Program-made: the position numbers and the translations under genes | Shown: positions 35,289-43,400 of the stretch, piece after piece | Layout of the letters: each line of letters opens with the position of its first letter | Position numbering within the stretch: the first letter of the stretch is position 1 | Notes under the pieces: generated by a model | The model's database searches: none | What the model saw: only the letters and a program-made list of their open reading frames with translations | Told to the model about the DNA's origin: nothing | Source: Terriglobia bacterium | Lineage (GTDB): Bacteria > Acidobacteriota > Terriglobia > Terriglobales > Acidobacteriaceae | DNA: 64,000 nucleotides | Direction: 5' to 3' | Assembly: GCA_020073565.1 (NCBI GenBank) | Contig: JAIQEY010000010.1 | Coordinates: forward strand, 62,001-126,000

Positions 35289-37826
35289 TCACTCGTAACG
35301 CAGCGCCACCATAGGATCGACTCTGGCCGCGCGGCGCGCGGGCAACACGGCAGCCAGGAACATCACCGTCAGTAGCAATGCAGTAACCGCTGAGAACAGC
35401 CAAATGGGGGTGTCGGCCAGATTTGCGTCGCGGGTGGCCAGCACATGAACGCCAGCCCACGCCAATAGCCCGCCTAAAAGTATTCCTGCTGAAACAAGCC
35501 GAGCCAATCGTTTCGCTACCACCCGCGCGATCTGTTCGCGGTTTGCGCCCAAGGCCATCCGAATTCCGATCTCCCGTGTGCGTTGGGTAACAATAAATGC
35601 CAGGAGTCCGTAGAGACCAATCGCGGCCAGAAGCAGCGCCAATCCACCCATTGCGACCGAGAGCCCGCTAGCCATGCGGGTCTCGACGATGACACCGTTC
35701 AGATGTTCCTCCATGGTCTCGAGACGCGTGACGGGAAGATTGCGGTCGCGGGCGTGAATCAGAGATCGCACCGATGCAGCCAGCGCGCCGGCGTCGCCCG
35801 CGGTGCTGATGTAAAAGCTCGCCGGATGATTGCTCGGGTCCGGTTCGGTCGCGCTGTAAGTCTGGTCATAGGAGAGATAGACGAACGGTATGGGCGGCGC
35901 TGCTTGCAGACTAGTGGCACGAATGGTTGGAATGACACCGACGATCTGGATATCGAGGGGAACGTGGTTTCCACTACCAAAGCCGAACCTCCCGCGCAGA
36001 GCTTTTTCGACGTCGCCGGCAAAGTAGCACTTTACAAATGCTTCGTCCACGATGGCCACCTTTGGCGAAGCGCCTGAGTCTTGCGCGGTAAAAATCCGTC
36101 CAGCAAGGAGCGGGATATTCATCGTCGAAAGAAAGCTCGGGGTCATCCAGTTCACCGATACATGCGGTTCATCGCCTTTCTCACTGTAACCAGCCACAGT
36201 GACGTTGTTTCCCATTCCGCTGTTGTCGATCAGCCCCTCAGCCAGGTAGGCTACGTTCCGAACTCCTGGCTGCTGGCGGATCGCTTGTGTCATCTCCGCA
36301 TATTCGTTCCTGACCTGCGGGCCAGACTTCCCCAGTACAGAGGCGTCCACACGAAATGTGAGCATGTGGCGGCTTGTGTCGAAGCCGGGATCCATATTTC
36401 GGAGCTCATGAAGGCTCCAGCCGAAGACCGCCGCGCCGCTCAGGGAAACCAGGCTGAGGGCAATCTCGCCCGCTACGAGAAAGTTTCGAAGCTTTGCATC
36501 TCTTCCTGGCGCAGAGTCGCTCTGTGGGTGCAGTGCGCTCAGCAGATTGATGCGAGAACTCAGAATCGCAGGCGCGATGCTGAAGGTGAGGCTGGTCACG
36601 ATGCCGCCGATCGCACAAATCGCGATCGTGCTCCAGCTCAATTGCGCCGTCAGCGTTTCACGAAGAGTGTTGGTCGAAGGCAGAATCCCCAGCAAGAACT
36701 TGAGAGCCAGCGACCCCAGCAGGAGTCCGAACCCGACTCCGATCAGGCCGAGCAGCACGCCTTCCGACACCAACTTCTGCATGATGCGGCGCCGGCTTCC
36801 CCCCAGTGCTGCGTGCACAGCAAGCTCCCGGCTTCTGCTCACGGATTTCGCCAGAAGCAGACTCGCAACGTTGGCGCAGGCGATGATTAGAACCAGGAAT
36901 GCCATCGTCTCCAGGACGGTCAAAGGCTCGCCCAGCGTGCCTTGGAGCAGTGGGATGCCGCGCGCTCCATCTGAAACCGAGAGATGAGTCTCCAGCCAAG
37001 CCTCTTCTTTGGGAATGTTGTCTTTCCTGGCTTTGAGAACATCACGCCGCCAGTTCCACCAGAACACATTCAGCTGGGCTTCTGCCTGCTCTCGAGTCAC
37101 ACCCGGCGCGAGGCGTCCTACGATGTTCAGCCAACGATGTAGTGGATCAATTAGAAAATCCTCCTTGCCCGGTACGAGTCTCTGTACGGTGTTGATGGGC
37201 AGGAACAGCGCGGGACGGACCGAGTCCATGAGGCCATCATGCCGCGCAACGCCAACGATCGTGAAAGGGGATGCATTGATCTCGATTTGCTGGTTGAGGA
37301 TCGAGAGATCTCCACCGAAGTGGCTGCGCCAGTAGCTCTCGCTCACGACAGTGACCGCTCGGCCAGCGTGGTAGATGTCATCGTCGGGAATCAGCACCCG
37401 TCCCAGCAGCGGCTGCACTCCGAGAAGGGTGAAGTAGTTGCCGCTGACCAACTGCATTAAGGATCTGTCCGTAGTTTGGTCCGAAACAATCGTAGCTGGA
37501 GCTACGGTCGATGCAGCCAAGCCTTTCAGCGAATGATTGTCGCCTTCGCGGAGCGCCTGATATGCGGGATAGGCAAAGAACATCTCCGGGTCGCCACCCC
37601 ATATGTCCAGCCTTCCGGTTTCATATCCCGAGGATTCCTTCAGAATGACGAGTTCACTCGGCTTGTACACCGGCAGCGTTCTGAGCAACACCTGGTAGAA
37701 CACCGCAAAGATGGCCGTATTGACCCCAATCCCGAGCGCCAGCATCAATGTTGCAGCGAACGTCAATCCGGGCGTTTTCCGGAGTTGCCGCAATGCGTAG
37801 CGCAGATCCTTGATTAGTCCGGTCAT
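35289..37826 (-). CDS. ADOP-family duplicated MacB-like permease, copy 7
   Basis: The longest copy, 845 residues, start MTGLIKDLRYALRQLRKTPG, end VDPMVALRYE. Coupling motifs: RELAVHAALGGSR and REIGIRMALGANR. The first periplasmic domain (LVSGNYFTLLGVQPLLGR) and the PVYKPSELVILKESSG entry pair it with copy 1, six genes away. The second carries ASFYISTAGDAGALAASV. The gap to copy 6 is 9 nt. That related copies sit at both ends of the array suggests an old rearrangement and not stepwise tandem duplication. Confidence 0.9.
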   Translation of the reverse strand: MTGLIKDLRYALRQLRKTPGLTFAATLMLALGIGVNTAIFAVFYQVLLRTLPVYKPSELVILKESSGYETGRLDIWGGDPEMFFAYPAYQALREGDNHSLKGLAASTVAPATIVSDQTTDRSLMQLVSGNYFTLLGVQPLLGRVLIPDDDIYHAGRAVTVVSESYWRSHFGGDLSILNQQIEINASPFTIVGVARHDGLMDSVRPALFLPINTVQRLVPGKEDFLIDPLHRWLNIVGRLAPGVTREQAEAQLNVFWWNWRRDVLKARKDNIPKEEAWLETHLSVSDGARGIPLLQGTLGEPLTVLETMAFLVLIIACANVASLLLAKSVSRSRELAVHAALGGSRRRIMQKLVSEGVLLGLIGVGFGLLLGSLALKFLLGILPSTNTLRETLTAQLSWSTIAICAIGGIVTSLTFSIAPAILSSRINLLSALHPQSDSAPGRDAKLRNFLVAGEIALSLVSLSGAAVFGWSLHELRNMDPGFDTSRHMLTFRVDASVLGKSGPQVRNEYAEMTQAIRQQPGVRNVAYLAEGLIDNSGMGNNVTVAGYSEKGDEPHVSVNWMTPSFLSTMNIPLLAGRIFTAQDSGASPKVAIVDEAFVKCYFAGDVEKALRGRFGFGSGNHVPLDIQIVGVIPTIRATSLQAAPPIPFVYLSYDQTYSATEPDPSNHPASFYISTAGDAGALAASVRSLIHARDRNLPVTRLETMEEHLNGVIVETRMASGLSVAMGGLALLLAAIGLYGLLAFIVTQRTREIGIRMALGANREQIARVVAKRLARLVSAGILLGGLLAWAGVHVLATRDANLADTPIWLFSAVTALLLTVMFLAAVLPARRAARVDPMVALRYE

Positions 37827-37836
37827 CGTTCCAACC

Positions 37837-40260
37837 TCACTCGTACCGCAAGGCCACCATGGGATCGACCTGGGTGGCGCGACGGGCGGGTAGGTAACAA
37901 GCCATCAGGGCTGTCGCCAGCAAGATGGCTGCAACCGCGCCAAAAGCGGCGAAATCAATGGTGCCCACCCCATATAACAGGCCTCGCAAGATGCGGGCGA
38001 CAAAGAAGGCACCCACCAATCCAACCCCCAGGCCGAACAAGGCCAGCACTACACCCTCTTTCAGGATCAGACGCAGCACCTGCTCGCGGCCCGCACCCAG
38101 CGCCATGCGCAGACCAATTTCGTGGGTTCGCTGCGCCACCGCAAAGGCCATCACGCCGTAGATGCCAACCGCCGCCAGCACCAGCGCGACCGCGGCAAAA
38201 GCCGCGTAGAGGGCAGTCACGAAGCGTTCGCCCACCAGCGATTCGTCGACCAATTGGTCCATGGTTTTCACATCCGCCAACGCGAGATCCGGCTCCATCG
38301 AATTCACAGCGGCGGCAACGCTCTTGATCATCGCCGTAGGATCGCCGGACGTGCGGACGGCCAAGCTCGCCTGCGACCATGGGCTCTGCCAGAAAGGCAC
38401 ATTGACTTCCGGAAAGCCCTCATTGCGCGCCCCTCCGGAATGCACACGAAATACGCCCACGATTTCCCATTCCACGGGCGGGCCTAACCTGGGGACACCC
38501 GGGATCAATTCCTCAATGCGAAGGCGTTGTCCGATCGGATCGGTATTCCCGAGGTAGCTGCGCGCGAAGTTCTCGTTCACCATCGCGACACGCGGGGCGC
38601 CGGCTCTGTCCTGCTCGTTGAAGCTTCGTCCTTTGACCACGCGAATGCCAAAGGTTTGGAAGTACTCGGGGGTCACCATTCCAAAGCCCGTTCCGGGTCT
38701 TGAGCCCGCGTCCACCGCGGGCGGTTTCCCCACAATCTCAAACTGCATGCCGAATCCCGGCCCTTGCACCGGCATTCCAGTGGCGGCTTCGGCATGCGAG
38801 ACACCGGGGATCGCCTTGATCTTTTCCAGCAGCTGGCGGTAGAACGTGACCATCTGCTCCGATTGTGAGAAACGTTGAGGCGGAATGGGCAGAGAGAATG
38901 TGAGGATGTGATCGGTGCGAATTCCCAGGTCAACCCGCGTGAGATTCCAGAAGCTGTGAATGGCCAGTCCGGCGCCAGCGAGCATCGTCAGGGCCAACCC
39001 CGACTCCAGCACCACCAAAACCCGGCGCACTCGACTACGACCTGCACTGGCTCCCGTTCGACCACCTTCTTTCAAAGTTTCATTTGGGCTTACGCCGGAG
39101 GCTTGCCACGCCGGCATGCACCCAAACATGACGCCGGCGACCAGAGTAGCTGCGAAGGTAAACAGCAAAACCGGCAGGCTCATGCGGACATCCGCCTCGG
39201 CCGGCAAGCTGTACGGAGGAACTGTAGTAACGAGCACCTTAATCAGAACCTGACCCAAGGCGAGGCCGGCGACCCCTCCCAGCAGCGCCAATGCCAAGCT
39301 CTCCATCAAGAACTGAGCGAACAATTGAGCCCGGCTGGCTCCCAGGGCGGATCGCACAGCAACCTCTCTTAGTCGGGTAGTGCCCTTCGCGAGCATGAGG
39401 TTGGCGACGTTGGCGCAAGCAATCAGGAGCACAAAACCCACCGCACCCATGAGCAGCCAGAGAATCTGGATGGTTCCTCGATCGAGATAGTCATTCTTGA
39501 GCGGCTCGACGCTCGCGCTCCAACCTTTGTTGGTATCCGGATGTTGCTCGGCTATGCGCTGCGCGATGACACCCATTTCCGCCTGCGCCTGAGCGATGGA
39601 CACGCCCGGCTTCAGCCTGCCCATGACTTGAAGCCAATGGGCGTCGTATCCGGTCTGTTCGGGATGGATGACCAGTGGCACAGAGATCTGCCCGCCCAGA
39701 CGATCGGCGGTTCCGGGTTTGAACACTCCGACAACGGTGTAGGGCTCGCCGTCGAGACGGAGGGGCTTGCCGAGAATCCCCCGATCCGCGCCCATCCGCT
39801 CCCACAAGCGGTGCGTAATAATGACGACGTGGTCTTTTCCCGGCGTCGCTTCGTCCTGGGTAAAGTCGCGTCCCAGGAACAAATCATGTTGCGTCATGTG
39901 GATGAGCCCGGGAGTGACCAGACCGCCCCCGATCCGCTCGGGCCGGTCTGCGGTTGCCAGATTGAAATCCTGACCGGCCCAGGCATTCAGGTCCTCAAAG
40001 ACGGTGTTCTGGCGCCTCCAGTCCAGAAAATCACCGGCGGAAACGGTATTGCGGTTCCCCTGCACCTTCTGCCACACCATCACGAGTTGATCGGGCTGCG
40101 GATAAGGAAGGGGCTCGAACAGAACGGCATACATCACACTGAAGATGGCGGTATTCGCCCCAATGCCGATGGCCAGAGTGATCACTGCGACCGCCGTAAA
40201 ACCAGTACTTCTGCGCAGCAGGCGCAGACCAAAAAGGAGAGACTGCAACCTTCGAGTCAT
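37837..40260 (-). CDS. ADOP-family duplicated MacB-like permease, copy 8 (first in the operon)
   Basis: 807 residues from the ATG at 40260, with GGAGG 7 nt upstream; the longer frame to 40329 only reads through a remnant. ADOP proteins are MacB-like permeases fused to a second copy of themselves: helix, periplasmic domain, three helices, then the same again. One chain thus equals a MacB dimer without its ATPase. Here the halves carry REVAVRSALGASR and HEIGLRMALGAGR, and the end is VDPMVALRYE. Unlike the other copies it starts MTRRLQSLLFGLRLLRRS. The FLDWRRQNTVFEDLNAWAGQ element groups it with copies 3 and 6. Its product would couple ATPase action to adaptor and TolC. Confidence 0.9.
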   Translation of the reverse strand: MTRRLQSLLFGLRLLRRSTGFTAVAVITLAIGIGANTAIFSVMYAVLFEPLPYPQPDQLVMVWQKVQGNRNTVSAGDFLDWRRQNTVFEDLNAWAGQDFNLATADRPERIGGGLVTPGLIHMTQHDLFLGRDFTQDEATPGKDHVVIITHRLWERMGADRGILGKPLRLDGEPYTVVGVFKPGTADRLGGQISVPLVIHPEQTGYDAHWLQVMGRLKPGVSIAQAQAEMGVIAQRIAEQHPDTNKGWSASVEPLKNDYLDRGTIQILWLLMGAVGFVLLIACANVANLMLAKGTTRLREVAVRSALGASRAQLFAQFLMESLALALLGGVAGLALGQVLIKVLVTTVPPYSLPAEADVRMSLPVLLFTFAATLVAGVMFGCMPAWQASGVSPNETLKEGGRTGASAGRSRVRRVLVVLESGLALTMLAGAGLAIHSFWNLTRVDLGIRTDHILTFSLPIPPQRFSQSEQMVTFYRQLLEKIKAIPGVSHAEAATGMPVQGPGFGMQFEIVGKPPAVDAGSRPGTGFGMVTPEYFQTFGIRVVKGRSFNEQDRAGAPRVAMVNENFARSYLGNTDPIGQRLRIEELIPGVPRLGPPVEWEIVGVFRVHSGGARNEGFPEVNVPFWQSPWSQASLAVRTSGDPTAMIKSVAAAVNSMEPDLALADVKTMDQLVDESLVGERFVTALYAAFAAVALVLAAVGIYGVMAFAVAQRTHEIGLRMALGAGREQVLRLILKEGVVLALFGLGVGLVGAFFVARILRGLLYGVGTIDFAAFGAVAAILLATALMACYLPARRATQVDPMVALRYE

Positions 40261-40271
40261 GTTGTTGCCTC

Positions 40272-40325
40272 CTATTCGTACCGCCGCGCCACCCTGAGAT
40301 CGACTTTCAGCGCCAACCCACTCAT
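40272..40325 (-). pseudogene. Mini reading frame: start plus C-terminal tail of a deleted ADOP permease
   Basis: The minus strand carries a 17-codon frame, MSGLALKVDLRVARRYE, then TAG. Its ATG overlaps the ATPase A stop (ATGA). The last dozen residues match the ADOP C-terminus (compare ARVDPMVALRYE), and the first four resemble the usual MTGL/MNGL start. It looks like a permease gene that kept its first and last codons after an internal deletion of some 2.4 kb. The tail also supplies the GGAGG site for copy 8, so it may remain useful for translational coupling. Confidence 0.55.
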
Positions 40326-41047
40326 GCATTCGTCTCCTGCATCAGCTTCTTCAGTTCTTCTTCAGCCACAACCTTCCCGTCAAACAGGTGCACCTCGCGC
40401 TGTGCGTGCCGGGCGAAGCGCGGATCGTGCGTGACCATGCAGATGGTTGCGCCCTCTCGATGCAGATTCTGGAGCAGTTCCATGACGGCTTCACCATTGC
40501 GCGAATCGAGGTTTCCGGTCGGTTCGTCGGCCAGCAGAATCGATGGCTTCCCTCCGAGTGCGCGCGCCACTGCCACACGCTGTTGCTGACCGCCAGACAG
40601 TTGCGACGGGTAATGCCGGATGCGATGGGCCATGCCAACGCGCTCCAGAGCCTCCATCACCCGCGCCTTGCGATCCGCCGTCGGCATTTTTTGCCGATAC
40701 GTCAGTGGCAGTTCAACGTTCTCGTACACCGTTAAATCGCCGATCAGGTTAAAGCTCTGGAAGATGAACCCGATTTCCTGGTTGCGAATGCGTGAACGCT
40801 CCGCAAAGTCGAGGTTCTCCACCGTCTTGCCATTCAGGAAGTAACGCCCATTCGTGGGTGTATCCAGCAGGCCAATAATCGACAAGAGCGTGGACTTGCC
40901 GCAGCCCGATGGCCCCGACATCGCCAGGTATTCACCTTTGTTGATGGAAAGGTGGACGCCGGAAAGGGCATGCGTTTCGATCTCGTCGGTGTAGAAGACC
41001 TTCGTCAAATCCTGGATCTGGATCAGTGGCTGGCCTGTTTCGGTCAT
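40322..41047 (-). CDS. ABC transporter ATPase A (LolD/MacB type)
   Basis: A 241-residue nucleotide-binding subunit with Walker A GPSGCGKS (45-52), Q-loop FIFQSFNLIGDLTVYENVEL, signature LSGGQQQRVAVARA, Walker [14 protein letters not shown] and switch histidine in MVTHD. It lies 34 nt after the adaptor gene and directly before the permease array, the canonical macA-ATPase-permease order. The presence of this gene and ATPase B shows that these so-called orphan permeases do have co-transcribed ATPases. It ends in a charged tail (EEELKKLMQE). Confidence 0.93.
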   Translation of the reverse strand: MTETGQPLIQIQDLTKVFYTDEIETHALSGVHLSINKGEYLAMSGPSGCGKSTLLSIIGLLDTPTNGRYFLNGKTVENLDFAERSRIRNQEIGFIFQSFNLIGDLTVYENVELPLTYRQKMPTADRKARVMEALERVGMAHRIRHYPSQLSGGQQQRVAVARALGGKPSILLADEPTGNLDSRNGEAVMELLQNLHREGATICMVTHDPRFARHAQREVHLFDGKVVAEEELKKLMQETNA

Positions 41048-41081
41048 CGCTCTCTGCCTCGCTTTCGTGTGTCGGTTTTAG

Positions 41082-42341
41082 TTAGTCGAGCCGGATGCGG
41101 TCGGTGTTGTCCCAGCGTGACATGTCCGAGAGGATGACCGCATCCCCTTCGTGAAGTCCCTCGATAACCTGGATCGAATTGACCGATGCCCGCCCTACCT
41201 TGACGGGCACGCGCACCGCCTCTTGCCCGTCTGTGCGCAGTTTGAAAAGGCTGATGGTGCTGTTCTCTTGCCCGAGCGCTGGACGCCCCACATACAGCAC
41301 GTTGTCGAGTCGCTCGAGGTCGATCGTTCCATCCACGCTCAGGTCGGGCCGCGCACCTTTGGGAAGATCGCCGGTGAGGCTTACGTCAACGGTCACCGTT
41401 CCGTTCTGGACAGCAGGATCCACGCGCATCACGGTACCCGGAATGATGCCGTTATGTGTATCGATCGATGCGGGCTCGCCAATCTGCACGTCGCGCGCTT
41501 GCGTCTCAGCGACTTTCAGCGTGGCCATCAGATGGTTCGGCTGCACAATTTTCGCGAGCATGGCCCCCGGCAAAACGTGCTGGCCCACCTGCAGGGGCAG
41601 GTCGACAAGAACTCCATCGATTCCAGCCCGAACTCGTAGCGCATCAAGTTGCTTCTGTTTAAGTTGCGCCAGCGTTCTCATCTGATCAACTTTGGCCTGC
41701 GCTTGCGCCATTTGTGACTCAATGGCGTTCTGATTGGCCTTAAGTCGTTCTGATTCCAAATCATTTCTGGTGGTCAATTCGTCGGCCTTGCCCTTGGAGG
41801 CTTTGTAGGTGAGCCCTGAAATAACGCCGAGATCGTAGAGCGCCTTGTCGGTGTCGGCCTGGCGTTGCGCCTGAGCGTGGTCGGCGCCCACCGTCGCGGC
41901 GCCCGCTTTCTGGTTCATCAGATCACTCTCGAGCTTGACACGCTGGCTTCGGTACTCAGCTTCCGCAGCCTTGAGCTGAAGGCCTGCGTCGATGGCGGCC
42001 TGTTCAACCTGCGGATTACTCATCTCGACTAAGACGGTGTCGGCCTTTACCAGTGAGCCGGGCAACATGCGGATCCGAACCACGGTTGCCTCGGTTTCAG
42101 CGGGAATCTGCCGCACGGCTTCCTGTGTCGGAACCAGAGAACCCAGCCCGCGCACCTGGCGCAGCATCGGTCCGCGCTTCACCGTGTCGGTCCACACCGT
42201 TCCACGCTCAACCAGGGGAGCGGCCGGTTTCAGCCGCGATACTCCAATAGTGAGCAGCACCACCACCACAACCGCAACGGCGCCAAAGATGATCGTGCGG
42301 CGGCGTTTTTGAAGCTTGAACTCGGGGCGGGCGATGTCCAT
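41082..42341 (-). CDS. MacA/HlyD-like periplasmic adaptor protein
   Basis: A 419-residue membrane fusion protein. One N-terminal membrane anchor (TIIFGAVAVVVVVLLTIGVS) is followed by a barrel-sandwich half (VPTQEAVRQIPAETEATVVR), a long alpha-hairpin (about 105-215, rich in Q, A and K), the second lipoyl half (LRVRAGIDGVLVDLPLQVGQ) and a beta-barrel/MPR domain to the end. It links the inner-membrane permease to the TolC-like duct. The start at 42341 gives MDIARPEF; an upstream in-frame start at 42371 would place the sigma-54-like site inside the gene. It is the first gene of the operon. Confidence 0.92.
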   Translation of the reverse strand: MDIARPEFKLQKRRRTIIFGAVAVVVVVLLTIGVSRLKPAAPLVERGTVWTDTVKRGPMLRQVRGLGSLVPTQEAVRQIPAETEATVVRIRMLPGSLVKADTVLVEMSNPQVEQAAIDAGLQLKAAEAEYRSQRVKLESDLMNQKAGAATVGADHAQAQRQADTDKALYDLGVISGLTYKASKGKADELTTRNDLESERLKANQNAIESQMAQAQAKVDQMRTLAQLKQKQLDALRVRAGIDGVLVDLPLQVGQHVLPGAMLAKIVQPNHLMATLKVAETQARDVQIGEPASIDTHNGIIPGTVMRVDPAVQNGTVTVDVSLTGDLPKGARPDLSVDGTIDLERLDNVLYVGRPALGQENSTISLFKLRTDGQEAVRVPVKVGRASVNSIQVIEGLHEGDAVILSDMSRWDNTDRIRLD

Positions 42342-42355
42342 CGTGCCTTGAGCAC

Positions 42356-42370
42356 GCAATCCAAGCACCA
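42356..42370 (-). promoter_or_regulatory. Candidate sigma-54 (-24/-12) promoter for the efflux operon
   Basis: The minus strand reads TGGTGCTTGGATTGC. It keeps the invariant GG and GC of sigma-54 promoters with exactly ten bases between them and a perfect TTGC, but matches the TGGCACG half only in part. Predicted transcription starts near 42344, only about 3 nt before the adaptor ATG, which is a weakness. The operon encodes its own NtrC-type activator, which makes the site worth testing. Confidence 0.4.
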
Positions 42371-42462
42371 CCGGTCACATCGCGGTAAACATTCAGGAGG
42401 AAGGGGATAGTTCTTGCAACTGAACAGTTTGAGGCTGTCTAACCTGTCCCGTACCGGAATTC

Positions 42463-42482
42463 ACTGTCCACGAGTGGACAGT
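42463..42482. promoter_or_regulatory. Perfect 9-bp palindrome, possible activator-binding site
   Basis: ACTGTCCAC-GA-GTGGACAGT is a perfect inverted repeat. It lies about 95-110 bp upstream of the sigma-54-like site, the usual distance for an NtrC-type enhancer. Further GACAG/CTGTC half-sites occur on both sides (near 42433-42448 and 42490). It is also 25 nt after the M48 protease stop, but no T-run follows on the minus strand, so a terminator is less likely. Confidence 0.5.
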
Positions 42483-42506
42483 AGGTCGAGACAGGGCTCA
42501 CCTTCG

Positions 42507-43388
42507 TTATTGCTGTGACTGCTGGGTCGGCTGCTGAGTCGCCTTGGGCGCCGGTTCGTGAATCTTGGCAACGACTCCTTTCATGCGTTTGAAATCGCCG
42601 CTCTGGTAGTCATATGCGCGCTGGGGCAGCAGCCGCGCTTCCTGTTCAATCGCGCGCTCGCGATTGCCCGGATTGGGGTGATCGGACATGAACTGCGCCA
42701 CGTTGCCGACCATTCCTTTGCCGGGGCTGCCAAGCTTGTTGAAGAAGTGAGCCATCTCCATGGGATCGTAGCCACCCTCGGCCATGAGGTGCGAGCCCAT
42801 CAGGTCAGCTTGGCTTTCGGCATTGCGGGAAAATTTCAAAAGCACGCTGTTGGATCCTAGGCCGATACCGAGTTGCGCCAGTCGGCCCATCATCGAATCC
42901 TTGCCCGCCATCTGCTCGGCCAGCGCCGCCGGGAGTTGGATCAGGTTGGCCTTCGAGGCCTGGTTCGTACCGTGCCGCAAAATGACGTGCGACATTTCGT
43001 GTCCCATTACGCCGGCCAGTTGCGCTTCGTTGTCGACCGCCTTGAGCAAGCCGCTGTTGATGAACATGTGCCCACCGGGCAGAGCGAACGCGTTGATGCT
43101 CGGGTCAGCAACCACTTCGAAACTGAACGGAAAGCCGCTCTCCGTTGCTTCCTGCGATGTGACAAGTCTCTTGCCCACGCGATTCACGTACGCGGTCAGC
43201 ACCGGATCGTTGATGACGGTCATCTGTTTGCGAACCTGGGCCGCCGACTCCTCGCCCAGCTGAACGTCCTGCTGCTTGGTGAAAAGATTGAAGCCGGGCT
43301 GGAAGCGATGCGGCCCCTGCGCAAACGATGGCATTCCGAAACTAAGAACGACCAGGATTGCGCTTGCCAGAAGAATAGTTTTCCTCAT
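42507..43388 (-). CDS. M48-family periplasmic zinc metalloprotease (BepA/LoiP-like)
   Basis: A 293-residue protein with a signal peptide (ILLASAILVVLSFGMPSFA, cleavage after AQ). The zinc site is HEMSH at 130-134 in GVMGHEMSHVILRHG, with the third ligand E191 in ESQADLMG. Such proteases work on outer-membrane assembly or misfolded envelope proteins. The family's NSGLLKAVDNEAQLAGV lead-in is intact, and the C-terminus is rich in Gln/Pro (PTQQSQQ). It starts 12 nt after the ThiS-like gene stop, so it may share its transcript. The efflux operon begins 165 nt beyond its end. Confidence 0.9.
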   Translation of the reverse strand: MRKTILLASAILVVLSFGMPSFAQGPHRFQPGFNLFTKQQDVQLGEESAAQVRKQMTVINDPVLTAYVNRVGKRLVTSQEATESGFPFSFEVVADPSINAFALPGGHMFINSGLLKAVDNEAQLAGVMGHEMSHVILRHGTNQASKANLIQLPAALAEQMAGKDSMMGRLAQLGIGLGSNSVLLKFSRNAESQADLMGSHLMAEGGYDPMEMAHFFNKLGSPGKGMVGNVAQFMSDHPNPGNRERAIEQEARLLPQRAYDYQSGDFKRMKGVVAKIHEPAPKATQQPTQQSQQ

Positions 43389-43400
43389 ATCAGCAGCCTC

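Noticed and set aside
42463..42482. Palindrome as terminator of the M48 protease gene
   Set aside because: There is no T-run on the minus strand after the stem. Its placement relative to the efflux operon fits an activator site better, though termination is not excluded.
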